A DNA stretch of 64,000 nt from Jejubacter sp036620675 (GCA_036620675.1 JAZHEE010000014.1), one strand, 5' to 3'; counted from the stretch's first letter, positions 10,026-21,247 are shown. The notes: generated by a model not told the origin, from the sequence alone. Numbers and translations: made by a program.

Positions 10026-11249
10026 TCAGCCCTGCCGTTTCTTTTCGTTCAGCGCACGGATCCGCGAGGAGAGCGAGAACAGGCGGATAAAGCCGCCGGC
10101 GTGGCTGTGATCGTAAACCTCGTCTTCGCCGAAGGTGGCGAACTCTTCACTGTACAGGCTGTTCGGCGAGCGTTTCTGCAGCACGGTCACCTGTCCCTTA
10201 TAGAGCTGCAACACCACTTCACCATTCACCTCTTCGGCCAGCGATTCGGCAGCGGCCTGCAGGGACTGGCGCAGCGGCGCGAACCAGCGACCGTCATACA
10301 CCACATAAGACATCTCCAGACCTACCTGCTCGCGCCACTTGTAGCTGTCGCGATCCAGAACCAACTGCTCAACGCCACGCAGCGCCGCCATCATGATGGT
10401 GCCCCCGGGCGTTTCATAGCAGCCGCGGGACTTGATACCTACCAGACGGTTTTCCACAATATCTACCCGGCCCACGCCGTGCTTCGCGCCGATAGCGTTC
10501 AGCTTCTCCAGGCACTGGAAGGGGCTCAGCGCTTCGCCGTTAACGGCGACGACTTTTCCTTTTTCCACGCTAATGGTCAGTTGCTCAGGCTGATCCGGGG
10601 CTTCCTGCGGGTCGACGGTCCATACCCAGCAATCTTTGTTCGGCGCGTTCCACGGGCTTTCCAGCACCCCGCCTTCGGTGGAGATGTGCCAGGCGTTCTC
10701 ATCGCGGCTGTAGATTTTCTCAAGCGTGGCCGTCGTCGGAATATCACGCTCTTTCAGATAGGCCAGCAGCGCTTCACGGGAGCGCAGATCCCATTCACGC
10801 CACGGGGCGATAACCTTCAGTTCCGGCGCCAGCGCCGCCCAGGCGGATTCGAAGCGCACCTGATCATTACCCTTACCGGTAGCCCCATGGCACAGCGCGT
10901 CCGCGCCAACTTTTTTCGCCACATCCACCAGAGCCTTCGCGATCAGCGGGCGCGCCATAGAGGTGCCCAACAGGTAACTTCCTTCATACAGCGCGCCGGT
11001 CTGCAACACCGGATAGACATAATCACGAATGAACTCTTCACGCAGATCCACCACGTAACACTCGACGGCGCCCGAACGCAGCGCTTTCTGTTCTACGCCA
11101 TGCAGATCGTCGCGATCCTGACCGATATCCACCACACAGGCGACGACTTCGCACCCTTCATAAGTTTCTTTCAGCCAGGGAATGATTGCTGAGGTATCCA
11201 GTCCGCCGGAGTAGGCGAGAACCACTTTTTTGATGCCGTGATTTTGCAT
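10026..11249 (-). CDS. argG: Argininosuccinate synthase ArgG (short-type, within the arg operon)
   Basis: ATP-dependent joining of citrulline and aspartate. 407 residues; the N-terminal PP-loop [15 protein letters not shown] is clear, as are [13 protein letters not shown] and the tetramer-side motif [19 protein letters not shown]. The E. coli enzyme is about 40 residues longer, belongs to a different subfamily and is encoded far from argCBH; here the shorter type sits between argB and argH, the layout I recall for Yersinia, Serratia and Vibrio. Expression should follow the ArgR operator ahead of argC. Confidence 0.95.
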   Translation of the reverse strand: MQNHGIKKVVLAYSGGLDTSAIIPWLKETYEGCEVVACVVDIGQDRDDLHGVEQKALRSGAVECYVVDLREEFIRDYVYPVLQTGALYEGSYLLGTSMARPLIAKALVDVAKKVGADALCHGATGKGNDQVRFESAWAALAPELKVIAPWREWDLRSREALLAYLKERDIPTTATLEKIYSRDENAWHISTEGGVLESPWNAPNKDCWVWTVDPQEAPDQPEQLTISVEKGKVVAVNGEALSPFQCLEKLNAIGAKHGVGRVDIVENRLVGIKSRGCYETPGGTIMMAALRGVEQLVLDRDSYKWREQVGLEMSYVVYDGRWFAPLRQSLQAAAESLAEEVNGEVVLQLYKGQVTVLQKRSPNSLYSEEFATFGEDEVYDHSHAGGFIRLFSLSSRIRALNEKKRQG

Positions 11250-11277
11250 TGTTTTCTTCCTTCAAGAACGCTGTAAC

Positions 11278-12054
11278 TTACGCAATGATCCGGGTGCCGA
11301 TGGCCACGCCGCTAAATAATGAGGGGAGCTGCTCCGCATGGCGCCATGAGGCGATATCCACCGGGCGCTGCAGGGTACGAGCCGCATCCAGCGCGGCGTT
11401 AACCTTCACTACCATACCGTCGGTGATAATGCCCTGCGCGATCAGCTCATCGGCGCGGGTAGCCGTCATTTCATGAATGCGCTGCCCTTTGCCGTCCAGA
11501 ATGCCGCTAACGTCTGACAGCAGAACCAGATCCGCTCCCAACGTGGCCGCCAGCGCAGTGGCGGCCTGATCGGCATTCACATTCATTAACTGTCCGTCTT
11601 CAGTCACGCCGATGGAGCTCACCACCGGCAGGAACCCGGCGTCGAACAGGCCGGTAATCAGTCTGGCGGAGCCAGGCTCCGCTTTACCTACATGCCCCAG
11701 TTCTTCATCAAACTGGGTCACTTTTACACTGTCGCCATCACCCAGACACAGGCCAACGGCATCGATCTGACTACGCTTCGCCCAGGCCAGCAGCGTCTTA
11801 TTCGCCGTTCCCGCCAGGGCTCCGGTAATAATGCCTATCTGATCGGCAGGGGTGACCCGCAGACCATCTTTCTTCACCACCGGCAGGGAAAGCTGTTTCA
11901 TCAGCTCATCCACCAGGCAACCGCCGCCGTGCACAATGGCAATCGGGCGGTGGCTCGCCTGACGATACTCCGCCAGGGCGCCAAACAGGCGCGCCATCGC
12001 CTCTTCGCTATCCAACAGTACGCCGCCTAACTTAATAATTAACGGATTCATCAT
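11278..12054 (-). CDS. argB: Acetylglutamate kinase ArgB
   Basis: Phosphorylates N-acetylglutamate, second step of the acetylated arginine pathway. Starting at [11 protein letters not shown] it is 258 residues, identical to E. coli. The glycine-rich [10 protein letters not shown] and [10 protein letters not shown] loops, and the substrate-binding [14 protein letters not shown] segment, mark the amino-acid kinase fold. Seventeen nt or less separates it from argC upstream and 28 nt from argG downstream, so all belong to one operon. An in-frame upstream extension to 12102 would run into argC and is rejected. Confidence 0.96.
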   Translation of the reverse strand: MMNPLIIKLGGVLLDSEEAMARLFGALAEYRQASHRPIAIVHGGGCLVDELMKQLSLPVVKKDGLRVTPADQIGIITGALAGTANKTLLAWAKRSQIDAVGLCLGDGDSVKVTQFDEELGHVGKAEPGSARLITGLFDAGFLPVVSSIGVTEDGQLMNVNADQAATALAATLGADLVLLSDVSGILDGKGQRIHEMTATRADELIAQGIITDGMVVKVNAALDAARTLQRPVDIASWRHAEQLPSLFSGVAIGTRIIA

Positions 12055-12070
12055 CGCCCCTGACAGTCGG

Positions 12071-13075
12071 TTAAATAAGGGATTCGGTTTCGTCAAAGCC
12101 AAAACGGATATTGGCGCACTGTACCGCCTGCGCCGCCGCCCCTTTCAGGAGGTTATCCTCGGCGGCGACCACAATCAGGTGTTCGCCCTGAACGGCAAAA
12201 CCAATATCGCAGAACGGCAGCCCGACCACGTTTTTCAACGCCGGCACGCCATTTTCATAGAGCCGCACCAGCGGTTTGTCGCCATATGCCTGCGCATAAC
12301 ATTCGGCCACCTGGGTCTGATTTACGCCAGGGCGTAGACGGCAGGTAATGGTTTCCAGAATGCCACGCGGGAAATTCCCCAGGTGTGGGGTAAAGATCAC
12401 CTCAGCCCCAAGATGAGCGGCAATTTCCGGACGATGGCGGTGAGTAAAGACACCGTAGGGTTGCAGGCTCACTTCGCAAAAGCTGTTCGCCAGACTCGCC
12501 TTACGCCCGGCGCCGCTCACGCCGCTGGTCGCGTTGATCACCGGCCACTGCTTGAGATCCAACAGCCCGCCGTCGATCAACGGCTTCAGCGCCAGCTGAG
12601 CCGCCGTGGGGTAGCAACCCGGCACCGCCACCAGCTTCGCCTCTTTCAGCTTGCTGCCCTGCCATTCCGCCAGGCCGTACACCGCCTGTGAAAGCCAGGC
12701 CGGATACTGGTGGGTAAACCCGTAATACTGCTGATAAAAGTCAGGATCGTTAACCCGCCAGGCGCCGGAAAGGTCAAACACCACGCAGCCCGCTTCAAGA
12801 AACAGGGGCGCCAGGTCATGACTCACCTCATGGGCGGTCGCCAGGAACACCACATCCACCCCCCTGGCGAACGCACCAATGTCATCCATCGGCTGTAACG
12901 GGAGATCGACTCGCCCCTTAAGCTGAGGATGCAGATCGGAAATCAACTTTCCGGCATCCGCGCTTTGCGCCGAAACCGTCAAAGCGGTTATGGTCATGTG
13001 TGGATGGCGATGGATGTAGGCCGCAAGCTCTGCGCCGGTATAACCACTGGCTCCGACAATCAGCGTATTCAACAT
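12071..13075 (-). CDS. argC: N-acetyl-gamma-glutamyl-phosphate reductase ArgC
   Basis: NADPH-dependent reduction of acetylglutamyl phosphate to the semialdehyde. With the start [14 protein letters not shown] it is 334 residues, as in E. coli. The Rossmann [14 protein letters not shown] motif opens the protein, and the active-site cysteine is in [14 protein letters not shown]. First gene of argCBGH, transcribed away from argE, with the shared operator upstream. An upstream in-frame ATG at 13102 would add nine residues and is less likely. Confidence 0.96.
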   Translation of the reverse strand: MLNTLIVGASGYTGAELAAYIHRHPHMTITALTVSAQSADAGKLISDLHPQLKGRVDLPLQPMDDIGAFARGVDVVFLATAHEVSHDLAPLFLEAGCVVFDLSGAWRVNDPDFYQQYYGFTHQYPAWLSQAVYGLAEWQGSKLKEAKLVAVPGCYPTAAQLALKPLIDGGLLDLKQWPVINATSGVSGAGRKASLANSFCEVSLQPYGVFTHRHRPEIAAHLGAEVIFTPHLGNFPRGILETITCRLRPGVNQTQVAECYAQAYGDKPLVRLYENGVPALKNVVGLPFCDIGFAVQGEHLIVVAAEDNLLKGAAAQAVQCANIRFGFDETESLI

Positions 13076-13179
13076 CGGGGCTAACACCTTCTTATCAGTC
13101 ATTTAATCTCTGGGCACCGGTCATCCGGAATGCCCGCGAGGCGAGTGCAGGAACCGTGCTGCGCGGCAAGGTTCGTTCA

Positions 13180-13230
13180 CTCATGCAATAATGGATTTTT
13201 ATTCATTATTACTGCATGATTATCTATACT
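13180..13230. promoter_or_regulatory. argC-argE divergent promoter with ArgR operator (ARG box)
   Basis: AATGGATTTTTATTCATT (13190-13207) fits the ArgR consensus (palindromic TGAAT-W4-ATTCA) with one poor half. A more degenerate A/T-rich half follows at about 13208-13225. A -10-like TATACT (13225-13230) points toward argE. By analogy with E. coli, arginine-bound ArgR would repress both directions. Confidence 0.8.
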
Positions 13231-13253
13231 CTTGAGACCTGAGGCTGTCAACC

Positions 13254-14405
13254 GTGAAGACGAAATTACCGCCCTTTATTGAGATTTATCGTGAGCTAAT
13301 CGCTACCCCTTCCATCAGTGCGACCGAGGCGGCGCTGGACCAAAGTAATGCAGCGTTAATCCATTTACTGGCAGGCTGGCTGGAAACGATCGGCTTCCAG
13401 GTAGAAATTCAGCCTGTACCTGAAACACGCAATAAATTCAATTTGTTGGCGACAGCAGGCCAGGGCGAAGGCGGCCTGATGCTGACCGGACATACCGATA
13501 CGGTGCCCTTTGACGATGGACGCTGGACCCGGGATCCCTTCACGTTGACGGAGCACGACAATAAGCTTTACGGGCTGGGCACCGCCGACATGAAAGGTTT
13601 CTTTGCCTTTATCGTCGATGCGCTACGCGATATGGATGTAAAAACGCTTAAAAAACCGCTTTATATTCTGGCTACCGCCGATGAAGAGACCTCCATGGCC
13701 GGGGCACGTTATTTTTCCCAAAGCAGCAGCCTGCGCCCCGACTGCGCCATTATCGGTGAGCCGACCTCTCTGCAACCGGTACGCGCCCATAAGGGCCATA
13801 TGTCCGACGCGATTCGCATTCTGGGCCAGTCCGGCCATTCCAGCGACCCTGCACGCGGCGTGAATGCCATCGAACTGATGCACGAAGCGATTGGCCATAT
13901 CCTGACGCTGCGCGACGAGCTGAAAGAGCGCTACCACCATGATGCATTCACCATCCCTTACCCCACGCTGAACCTGGGCCACATCCACGGCGGCGATGCC
14001 TCCAACCGCATCTGCGCCTGCTGCGAAATGCATATGGATATCCGCCCGCTACCGGGCATGACGTTGAACGATCTCAACGGCCTGCTGAACGACGCGCTGG
14101 CGCCCGTAAGCGAACGCTGGCCGGGGCGCCTGACTATATCGGAACTGCATCCGCCAATTCCGGGCTACGAATGCCCGCCGGATCACCGCCTGGTCACGGT
14201 GGTGGAAAAGCTGCTCGGCGCCCGGGCTGACGTAGTGAACTACTGCACCGAAGCCCCTTTCATTCAGGAATTGTGCCCGACGCTGGTGCTCGGTCCCGGC
14301 TCTATCAACCAGGCCCACCAGCCGGACGAATATCTGGAAACGCGTTTTATTAAGCCCACACGCGAGCTCATCACTCAGGTCGTCCAGCACTTCTGCCAGC
14401 TCTGA
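13254..14405 (+). CDS. argE: Acetylornithine deacetylase ArgE
   Basis: Metal-dependent hydrolase releasing ornithine from N-acetylornithine in the linear arginine pathway. 383 residues as in E. coli, starting at a GTG codon ([12 protein letters not shown], read as Met) that matches the E. coli start. M20 peptidase-type metal ligands are visible in [21 protein letters not shown] and [12 protein letters not shown], with the late histidine in [14 protein letters not shown]. Divergent from argCBGH over the common operator. A strong hairpin without T-tail follows at 14436-14457. Confidence 0.96.
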   Translation: MKTKLPPFIEIYRELIATPSISATEAALDQSNAALIHLLAGWLETIGFQVEIQPVPETRNKFNLLATAGQGEGGLMLTGHTDTVPFDDGRWTRDPFTLTEHDNKLYGLGTADMKGFFAFIVDALRDMDVKTLKKPLYILATADEETSMAGARYFSQSSSLRPDCAIIGEPTSLQPVRAHKGHMSDAIRILGQSGHSSDPARGVNAIELMHEAIGHILTLRDELKERYHHDAFTIPYPTLNLGHIHGGDASNRICACCEMHMDIRPLPGMTLNDLNGLLNDALAPVSERWPGRLTISELHPPIPGYECPPDHRLVTVVEKLLGARADVVNYCTEAPFIQELCPTLVLGPGSINQAHQPDEYLETRFIKPTRELITQVVQHFCQL

Positions 14406-14435
14406 GCAACGCTATTCCGTGCGCGCCGCCCTTCC

Positions 14436-14457
14436 CTGCCGACGAAATCGTCGGCAG
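14436..14457 (+). terminator. Hairpin after argE (possible weak terminator)
   Basis: CTGCCGACG-AAAT-CGTCGGCAG is a perfect stem 30 nt after the argE stop, but only a few A residues follow, not a T-run, so termination efficiency is uncertain. Confidence 0.55.
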
Positions 14458-14655
14458 AAAGGAGCGGTGATTTTATAAGCAAAACTTATCTCGTATCGGG
14501 CGAGTTAAGTTACGCGAATTTCGCCCGGTTACACGTTTGCTGAAGCGATTTCGCTACATTTGACGAACGGGATCTTACGTGGCTTTATAAAAGACAGTGT
14601 TGAGCCCGTAAGGGTGAAAATTGGTGAAATAATAAGATTGGGTGTCTGGGGTCAT

Positions 14656-17307
14656 ATGAACGAACAATATTCTGCTTTGCGAAGCAATGTCAGTATGCTC
14701 GGCAAACTGCTCGGGGATACTATCAGGGATGCGTTAGGAGAGAACATCCTTGACCGGGTGGAAACCATCCGCAAATTATCGAAGTCATCCCGGGCAGGTA
14801 ATGAAGCCGACCGCCAGGAGTTGCTCAGCACGTTGCAGAATCTCTCTAACGATGAACTACTCCCCGTCGCCCGCGCATTCAGCCAGTTTCTGAATCTGGC
14901 CAACACCGCGGAGCAGTTCCATAGCATATCCGCCAGAGGTGAGGATGCCAGTAACCCGGAAATACTGGCCCGTACCCTGCGTAAGCTGAAATCTCAGCCC
15001 GAGCTGAGCGATGCCGATATCAAGCATGCCATCGAGAGCCTCTCCCTGGAGCTGGTACTGACCGCTCATCCCACCGAAATCACGCGTCGTACCCTGATCC
15101 ACAAGATGGTCGAAGTGAACAATTGCCTCAAGCAACTGGATCACAAAGATCTGGCCGATTACGAGCGCAACCAGATTATGCGTCGCCTGCGCCAGTTGAT
15201 TGCCCAGTCCTGGCATACCGATGAGATCCGCAAACATCGTCCCACCCCGGTGGACGAAGCTAAATGGGGCTTCGCGGTGGTGGAAAACAGCCTGTGGGAA
15301 GGGGTTCCGAACTACCTGCGCGAGCTGAACGAACAGCTGGAAACCCACTTCGACTACCAGCTTCCGGTCGACTGCGTGCCGGTTCGTTTCACCTCCTGGA
15401 TGGGCGGTGACCGCGACGGCAACCCGAACGTTACCGCAGATATCACCCGCCACGTCCTGCTGCTGAGCCGCTGGAAGGCCACCGACCTGTTCCTGAAAGA
15501 TATTCAGGTGCTGGTTTCCGAACTTTCAATGGTGGAGTGCACCGATGAGCTGCGCACGCTCGCAGGCGCCGAAGGCGAGCAGGAGCCGTATCGCTTTATC
15601 ATGAAAGGACTGCGCTCGCGCCTGATGGCGACCCAGGCCTGGCTGGAAGCGCGCCTGAAAGGACAGCGTCTTCCGAAACCCGAGGGGTTACTGACCCATA
15701 ACGCCGAACTGTGGGAGCCGCTCTACGCCTGCTATCAATCGCTGGTCGCCTGCGGCATGGGCATTATCGCTAACGGCGATCTGCTTGATACCCTGCGTCG
15801 TGTAAAAACCTTCGGCGTGCCGCTGGTTCGCATCGATATTCGCCAGGAGAGCACCCGACATACCGAAGCCCTGGGTGAAATGACCCGCTATCTGGGGATC
15901 GGCGACTACGAAAGCTGGTCGGAAGCCGACAAGCAGGCCTTCCTGATCCGTGAACTGAATTCCAAGCGTCCACTGCTGCCACATCAGTGGGATCCGAGCC
16001 CGGAAACCCGCGAGGTACTGGAAACCTGTAAAGTCATCGCCGAAGCGCCCCAGGGCTCAATCGCCGCGTACGTAATCTCCATGGCCAAAACGCCATCCGA
16101 TGTGCTGGCGGTTCATCTGCTGCTGAAAGAGGCCGGCATAGGCTTTGCGCTACCGGTCGCCCCGCTATTCGAAACCCTGGAAGATCTGAATAACGCCAAC
16201 GACGTGATGACCCAGTTGCTGAACATCGACTGGTATCGCGGCTTTATTCAGGGCAAGCAGATGGTGATGATCGGCTATTCCGACTCAGCGAAGGACGCCG
16301 GAGTGATGGCCGCTTCCTGGGCGCAGTACCAGGCTCAGGATGCCCTGATCAAAACCTGCGAAAAAGCAGGCATCGAACTGACGCTGTTCCACGGTCGCGG
16401 CGGCTCCATCGGCCGCGGCGGTGCTCCCGCGCATGCGGCGCTGCTTTCCCAACCGCCGGGTAGCCTGAAGGGCGGCCTGCGCGTAACCGAACAGGGAGAG
16501 ATGATCCGCTTTAAATACGGCCTGCCAGAAATCACCATTAGCAGCCTGTCGCTTTACACCGGCGCGATACTGGAGGCCAACCTGTTGCCGCCGCCGGAGC
16601 CGAAACAGGCCTGGCGTCATATTATGGACGAGCTGTCGGTTCTCTCCTGCAATATGTATCGCGGCTACGTGCGCGAAAACAAAGACTTCGTTCCTTATTT
16701 TCGCTCTGCAACGCCGGAAGTGGAACTGGGCAAACTGCCGCTGGGTTCACGCCCGGCCAAGCGTCGCCCCACGGGCGGGGTGGAATCGCTACGCGCCATT
16801 CCGTGGATTTTCGCCTGGACCCAGAACCGACTGATGTTGCCGGCCTGGCTAGGCGCCGGCGCCGCGCTGCAGAAAGTGGTGGACGACGGTAAGCAGAGCG
16901 AACTGGAGTTAATGTGCCGCGACTGGCCATTCTTCTCTACTCGTCTGGGAATGCTGGAGATGGTGTTCTCTAAAGCCGACCTGTGGCTGGCGGAATATTA
17001 TGATCAGCGGCTGGTGGATTCCTCACTGTGGCCGCTGGGCCAGGAGCTGCGCAAGCAGCTCGCCGCGGATATTGAGCTGATACTGGCCATCGCCAATGAT
17101 TCCCACCTGATGGCGGATCAGCCGTGGATTGCCGAATCTATCGCACTGCGTAATATCTACACCGACCCGCTGAACGTGCTACAGGCAGAGCTTTTGCATC
17201 GTTCCCGCGAAGCGGAAGCCCAGGATAAAGAGCCCGATCCCCGCGTCGAGCTGGCGCTGATGGTCACCATCGCCGGTATCGCCGCCGGGATGCGTAACAC
17301 CGGTTAA
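14656..17307 (+). CDS. ppc: Phosphoenolpyruvate carboxylase Ppc
   Basis: Anaplerotic enzyme carboxylating PEP to oxaloacetate. The start [14 protein letters not shown] gives 883 residues, the E. coli length; an in-frame extension from 14560 is rejected because the conserved protein begins here. The catalytic histidine signature [13 protein letters not shown] and the second signature [11 protein letters not shown] are both present, as are the glycine loop [14 protein letters not shown] and the C-terminal GMRNTG that is invariant in the family. Monocistronic, with a shared terminator downstream. Confidence 0.98.
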   Translation: MNEQYSALRSNVSMLGKLLGDTIRDALGENILDRVETIRKLSKSSRAGNEADRQELLSTLQNLSNDELLPVARAFSQFLNLANTAEQFHSISARGEDASNPEILARTLRKLKSQPELSDADIKHAIESLSLELVLTAHPTEITRRTLIHKMVEVNNCLKQLDHKDLADYERNQIMRRLRQLIAQSWHTDEIRKHRPTPVDEAKWGFAVVENSLWEGVPNYLRELNEQLETHFDYQLPVDCVPVRFTSWMGGDRDGNPNVTADITRHVLLLSRWKATDLFLKDIQVLVSELSMVECTDELRTLAGAEGEQEPYRFIMKGLRSRLMATQAWLEARLKGQRLPKPEGLLTHNAELWEPLYACYQSLVACGMGIIANGDLLDTLRRVKTFGVPLVRIDIRQESTRHTEALGEMTRYLGIGDYESWSEADKQAFLIRELNSKRPLLPHQWDPSPETREVLETCKVIAEAPQGSIAAYVISMAKTPSDVLAVHLLLKEAGIGFALPVAPLFETLEDLNNANDVMTQLLNIDWYRGFIQGKQMVMIGYSDSAKDAGVMAASWAQYQAQDALIKTCEKAGIELTLFHGRGGSIGRGGAPAHAALLSQPPGSLKGGLRVTEQGEMIRFKYGLPEITISSLSLYTGAILEANLLPPPEPKQAWRHIMDELSVLSCNMYRGYVRENKDFVPYFRSATPEVELGKLPLGSRPAKRRPTGGVESLRAIPWIFAWTQNRLMLPAWLGAGAALQKVVDDGKQSELELMCRDWPFFSTRLGMLEMVFSKADLWLAEYYDQRLVDSSLWPLGQELRKQLAADIELILAIANDSHLMADQPWIAESIALRNIYTDPLNVLQAELLHRSREAEAQDKEPDPRVELALMVTIAGIAAGMRNTG

Positions 17308-17316
17308 ATGAATTAT

Positions 17317-17345
17317 CGCCCCGCCCTGTGCGGGGCGATTTCTTT
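17317..17345. terminator. Terminator after ppc (bidirectional)
   Basis: CGCCCCGC-CCTGT-GCGGGGCG followed by ATTTCTTT on the plus strand; the minus-strand aadA-like gene ends at the same point, so the stem probably serves both. Confidence 0.85.
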
Positions 17346-18132
17346 AACGCTGATTCAGGCAGGCGGCGATTTTATCGCCAAGCAGGTTGACCAACGCCGC
17401 CACCCGGGACGATTTATCCCGCCAGCTATCCGACACCTCGCCAAGATAGCCCAGGCGCGCCAGCGCCAGTAGCTCACCCTGCTCCGGCGTCAGTCGTTGC
17501 AATGCCCAAACGGCAGCGACATCCTTGGGCGCAATCTCGTCGGTATCCAGGGTCATCCACATACGCGCCAGGGTAAGCAGTACGTTACGTTCATCGCCGT
17601 CGATTCCAGCCAGCAACCCAGGCTGTGCATCACCGATGGCACGGCGCAGGGCGCTTCGGGGCACGGGTGCTATCAGCCAATCGGCATCATCGCCCCACAG
17701 CGTCACGCTATGTTGCCTGACCTGGTGAAGAACGATGGCCAAATCCGGATCGGAGGTCGGCCCGGCAATGGTACCGCGCAAAAAATCCTGTCTCAGCCAT
17801 TCACCGTAAACCAGTTCGCTAACGGGAGGATAGCGCCAGGGTACCAGATTCGCGCGCTGCACCACCGTTAGCTCCAGTGGACGCCGCCCTTCATCGTTTC
17901 CCGGCTCACCTGAAAGCGTCAGTAACCTGGCCACAATGGCCCGCCGCGACTCTTCGCTGATGGGCTCATCCACCACAACCAACACATCCACATCGCTATC
18001 CGGTCTTAGGCCTCCATCCACCGCAGATCCAAATAGCCAACCTGCGCTAGCCCCTTCAGCCAGAAGTTGCACGACGCGCCCGGCCTCACGGGCTATCTCC
18101 GGTACCATTACGCCTCTTTTTAGCTCCACGGC
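17344..18132 (-). CDS. AadA-like aminoglycoside (3'') nucleotidyltransferase, chromosomal
   Basis: Resembles ANT(3'') adenylyltransferases that inactivate streptomycin and spectinomycin. The nucleotidyltransferase core is FGSAVDGGLRPDSDVDVLV (the aspartate pair binds metal), followed by LELTVV, PWRYPP, GEWLRQD, DERNVLLTLARMW and IAPKDVAAVWAL, all in the order seen in AadA. A GTG at 18132 preceded by GGGAGGGG gives 262 residues and places the GSAVDGG motif as in AadA; the ATG at 18108 is an alternative, and the frame stays open further upstream to 18237. No integron, cassette or insertion sequence is nearby, so it looks like a resident chromosomal gene, as in Salmonella. Whether it confers resistance cannot be told from sequence. 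Confidence 0.88.
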   Translation of the reverse strand, partial: AVELKRGVMVPEIAREAGRVVQLLAEGASAGWLFGSAVDGGLRPDSDVDVLVVVDEPISEESRRAIVARLLTLSGEPGNDEGRRPLELTVVQRANLVPWRYPPVSELVYGEWLRQDFLRGTIAGPTSDPDLAIVLHQVRQHSVTLWGDDADWLIAPVPRSALRRAIGDAQPGLLAGIDGDERNVLLTLARMWMTLDTDEIAPKDVAAVWALQRLTPEQGELLALARLGYLGEVSDSWRDKSSRVAALVNLLGDKIAACLNQR

Positions 18133-18320
18133 CCCTCCCTTTTCGCTTACGGCAATACTTTCATTCTGGATCAGCGAACGAATCTGTTGTTCAGTTGTTA
18201 TCCGAAAATGAATATTCCGCAAATTTTCGGGGCGCACTCCAGCACGCTCTTATTAAGGTTAGATTAAGGTTAAACCGCTAGCGTACACCTGCATTTTTGT
18301 TTTTTTGACGGACAAAATAT

Positions 18321-20042
18321 ATGGTTTCCTCGCATAAACCCGCCGCCGGTACTTTTAGCTGGAGCGCCTTACTGTGGGCTCTGGTTTTTTTCTGGTTTTT
18401 TTCCAGCGTATTGCAGATTGTTATTCTGTATTCCGGCTACAGCGGTACTAACGGGCTACGTGACTCGCTGCTCTACAGCTCGCTGTGGCTAATCCCCGTT
18501 TTCCTGTTTCCGGGGAAAACCCGACTCATTGCCGGTATTATTGGTATCGTTCTCTGGCTTGCGTCAGTTTGCGCCCTGGCGTATTACGTTATTTATGGCC
18601 AGGAATTCTCGCAAAGCGTTTTATTTGTGATGTTTGAATCCAATGCCAATGAAGCCAGCGAATATATCAGCCAGTACTTCAGCCTGAAATTATTAGCTGC
18701 CGTATTGATCTATACCGTCGCGGCAATATTTTTATGGACCCGCCTGCGCCCGGTCTGGATCCCTACGCCATGGCGTTATGGCGTCGCGCTGGCGCTTTTT
18801 TACGGATTAATACTTCATCCACTGGTCAGCGATATGGTCTTTAAAGGCAAGGACGCCGAATCAGCCGTTAACCGGCTTTCATCACGAATGGAGCCGGCCG
18901 CCCCCTGGCAGTTGCTGATTAGCTATACGGAGTATCGCGATCAACTGGGCAATCTGGAAAAACTGCTATCCAAAAACCACGCCCTGCCGCCGCTGAAAAA
19001 TATGAAGGACAGCTCCGGCGATTCGCCTCGTACCCTGGTCCTGGTGATCGGCGAATCCACCCAGCGCGATCGCATGAGTCTGTACGGCTACCCGCGTAAA
19101 ACCACGCCGGAACTGGACGCGCTGCGTAATAGCGATCCTAACCTGACCGTCTTCAATGATGTCGTCACCTCGCGCCCTTACACCATCGAGATTCTTCAGC
19201 AGGCACTGACCTTCGCCGATGAAAAGAACCCGGATCTTTATCTGACCCGACCTTCATTGATGAACATGATGAAGCAGGCTGGTTATAAGACGTTCTGGAT
19301 AACCAACCAGCAGACCATGACCGAGCGTAACACCATGCTCACGGTCTTCTCGCGCCAGACGGATAAGCAGTTCTATATGAATCAGCAGCGTACCCAGAGC
19401 GCCAGGGAATACGACACCAACGTACTGGCGCCGTTTAAGCAGGTACTGGCCGACCCCGCGCCGAAGAAGTTTATTGTGGTACATCTGCTGGGTACCCATA
19501 TCAAATATAAGTACCGCTATCCTGATGACTGGGGCAAATTCGACGGAGATACCCAAAATGTACCGCCCGGGCTCTCTTCCGATCGCCTGGAGTCTTACAA
19601 CGATTATGATAATGCGAACCTGTATAACGACCACGTAGTCGCCAGCCTGATCAAAGACTATAAAGCGATGGATCCTAACGGCTTCCTGCTTTATTTCTCC
19701 GATCATGGTGAGGAGGTTTACGACACGCCGCCGCATAACATTCAGGGACGCAATGAATTACAGCCGACCCGGCATATGTATAACGTGCCCTTTATCCTCT
19801 GGCGTTCCGGAAAATGGCAGGCCGAACATCCCCGGGATCTGAGCGGAGACGTCAATCGTAAGTACAGCAGTTCGGAGCTTATCCATACGTGGTCCGATCT
19901 GGCTGGTCTGAACTACGAAGGTTACGACCCGACCCGCTCCCTGGTCAGTCCGCAGTTCATTCCCACCACTCGCTGGATAGGCAACCCCTACCAGAAAGAC
20001 GGGCTGCATGACTACGATAAGCTGCCATACGGTAAACAGTAA
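18321..20042 (+). CDS. eptC: LPS core heptose phosphoethanolamine transferase EptC (CptA)
   Basis: Inner-membrane enzyme that transfers phosphoethanolamine to heptose I of the LPS core on the periplasmic side, supporting outer-membrane integrity. 573 residues (E. coli 577): five N-terminal membrane segments up to about residue 180, then the periplasmic sulfatase-like domain. Metal-site motifs include LVIGESTQRDRMSLYGY with the nucleophile Thr, VHLLGTHIKYKYRYP and YFSDHGEEVYD. Downstream of ppc as in E. coli, but the following genes differ (hcp locus instead of the frw/pfl region). Confidence 0.95.
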   Translation: MVSSHKPAAGTFSWSALLWALVFFWFFSSVLQIVILYSGYSGTNGLRDSLLYSSLWLIPVFLFPGKTRLIAGIIGIVLWLASVCALAYYVIYGQEFSQSVLFVMFESNANEASEYISQYFSLKLLAAVLIYTVAAIFLWTRLRPVWIPTPWRYGVALALFYGLILHPLVSDMVFKGKDAESAVNRLSSRMEPAAPWQLLISYTEYRDQLGNLEKLLSKNHALPPLKNMKDSSGDSPRTLVLVIGESTQRDRMSLYGYPRKTTPELDALRNSDPNLTVFNDVVTSRPYTIEILQQALTFADEKNPDLYLTRPSLMNMMKQAGYKTFWITNQQTMTERNTMLTVFSRQTDKQFYMNQQRTQSAREYDTNVLAPFKQVLADPAPKKFIVVHLLGTHIKYKYRYPDDWGKFDGDTQNVPPGLSSDRLESYNDYDNANLYNDHVVASLIKDYKAMDPNGFLLYFSDHGEEVYDTPPHNIQGRNELQPTRHMYNVPFILWRSGKWQAEHPRDLSGDVNRKYSSSELIHTWSDLAGLNYEGYDPTRSLVSPQFIPTTRWIGNPYQKDGLHDYDKLPYGKQ

Positions 20043-20061
20043 CTGACTGTTTATTCCCACA

Positions 20062-20095
20062 AAGGGCAGGCTCCGGTAACGCCAGCCCTTTTTTA
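20062..20095 (+). terminator. Terminator after eptC
   Basis: GGGC-A-GGC ... GCC-A-GCCC followed by a run of six T residues, 20 nt after the eptC stop. The next 220 bp up to the hcp locus hold no gene that I can support. Confidence 0.85.
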
Positions 20096-20317
20096 TATGC
20101 GGATTTAAAACCTGTCCACCTGAATTGTCTATCACCGGGAAGTTGAGCTTACGTTCTGTCTGAACGAATGAATGGCGCCAGCATCAGCGTAAAGACCGTA
20201 AATATCGGTGCAAAACCAGGTCAGAAATATCGTTACAGATGAATCGGCGATTCCTTAAGCCGCACCTCCCATTCCGTAGATTCGCGGGGAGGCGATATTG
20301 CCCCCCATAACATCCCA

Positions 20318-21247
20318 CTATAGCTGGCCGGCAATCTCATTGAGCATGGTCATCTCTTGCGGTGACAACATCGTCATACCATGATTGCTGTAGACTTCTA
20401 TATTCCAGGAAGTGTTATTATTATGCGGTTTGATTTTCGCAGTAATATCCCAGGTCGAGCTGGTAAACTGCTTAAGCACTAGGTTTTCAAGGTTTCTCAT
20501 TCCATCATTAGGGGCCTGGCGTAAATTTGCCGACGAAGCGGGTGAGGTTGAATGTCGGTAGGTATGATAGATGCGATACCAGGCATCCCGGGTACTCCTT
20601 TCGCTCTTGAATATCTTTCCCTGTGTCGAGGCAAAGAAATCATTAAGCTTAGAGCGCACTTTTGCCACGCTTTTGGCCGTCTCCAGTAGATCCTTATTAT
20701 TAGCCTGCCGCTTGCTGGACAAGAAATTACGGAGCATCGCCAGACTTCCTGTCACTGCCCAGCCCCCGCCAAGTGCATAGAGGGCAAACCTCACCGCTGC
20801 ATTGCTGGCTAAGGTTTTTCCCGCCTCTGCTGCTACCGTAGCGGCAATACCAGCCCCTAGTGTGGAAAGGCCGCCAACATTCCCTAATATCTTAGAGATA
20901 TAGTCATAGTTGATATTACGCCGCTCATTATAAGCACTGCCAAACACGCGTTCGAATGGCAAAGAGGCACCATATTGGCTAAAGAATGACGAGTTACTAT
21001 TCAACACAGAGCCAACATCACCGTGATTTAGTAGCCCCATCTCCACATTGTTCGTCGCGTCACCGCTGGCGCGGGCACGTAGCCTGTCAAAGCTGTTCAT
21101 TACCGTACGTTCGCTTTCATTTTCAAACTGGTACAGCATGGAGTTATCCAGCTCATTCACAAAAGCGATAATAACGTTGAGATCCTCTGTGTCAAAGACG
21201 GAGGTATTAAGCAATATATCGCTAATACCTAAGGTTGGATCTGCCAT
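20318..21247 (-). CDS. Unknown protein encoded just after hcp (candidate type VI secretion effector)
   Basis: Not recognised. 309 residues, no signal peptide. Residues 1-115 are polar and Asn-rich (NVEMGLLNHGD, SNSSFFSQYG). Residues about 122-176 are Gly/Ala-rich and hydrophobic (GGLSTLGAGIAATVAAEAG, then FALYALGGGWAVTGSLAML), able to form a helical hairpin. The rest is basic then polar (WYRIYHTYRH; STWDITAKIKP), ending MLNEIAGQL. It begins 21 nt after the hcp stop with a good GGGAGGT site, so the two are one operon. Low-GC codon use sets it apart from flanking genes. A protein in this position with a buried hydrophobic hairpin could be an Hcp-carried pore-forming effector; an adaptor or a structural accessory is also possible. 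No immunity-like gene is visible downstream. Confidence 0.75.
   Translation of the reverse strand: MADPTLGISDILLNTSVFDTEDLNVIIAFVNELDNSMLYQFENESERTVMNSFDRLRARASGDATNNVEMGLLNHGDVGSVLNSNSSFFSQYGASLPFERVFGSAYNERRNINYDYISKILGNVGGLSTLGAGIAATVAAEAGKTLASNAAVRFALYALGGGWAVTGSLAMLRNFLSSKRQANNKDLLETAKSVAKVRSKLNDFFASTQGKIFKSERSTRDAWYRIYHTYRHSTSPASSANLRQAPNDGMRNLENLVLKQFTSSTWDITAKIKPHNNNTSWNIEVYSNHGMTMLSPQEMTMLNEIAGQL

Noticed and set aside
10101..11192. Open frame of 363 codons antisense to argG
   Set aside because: Shadow of argG; low-complexity His/Arg-rich translation without homology that I can see.
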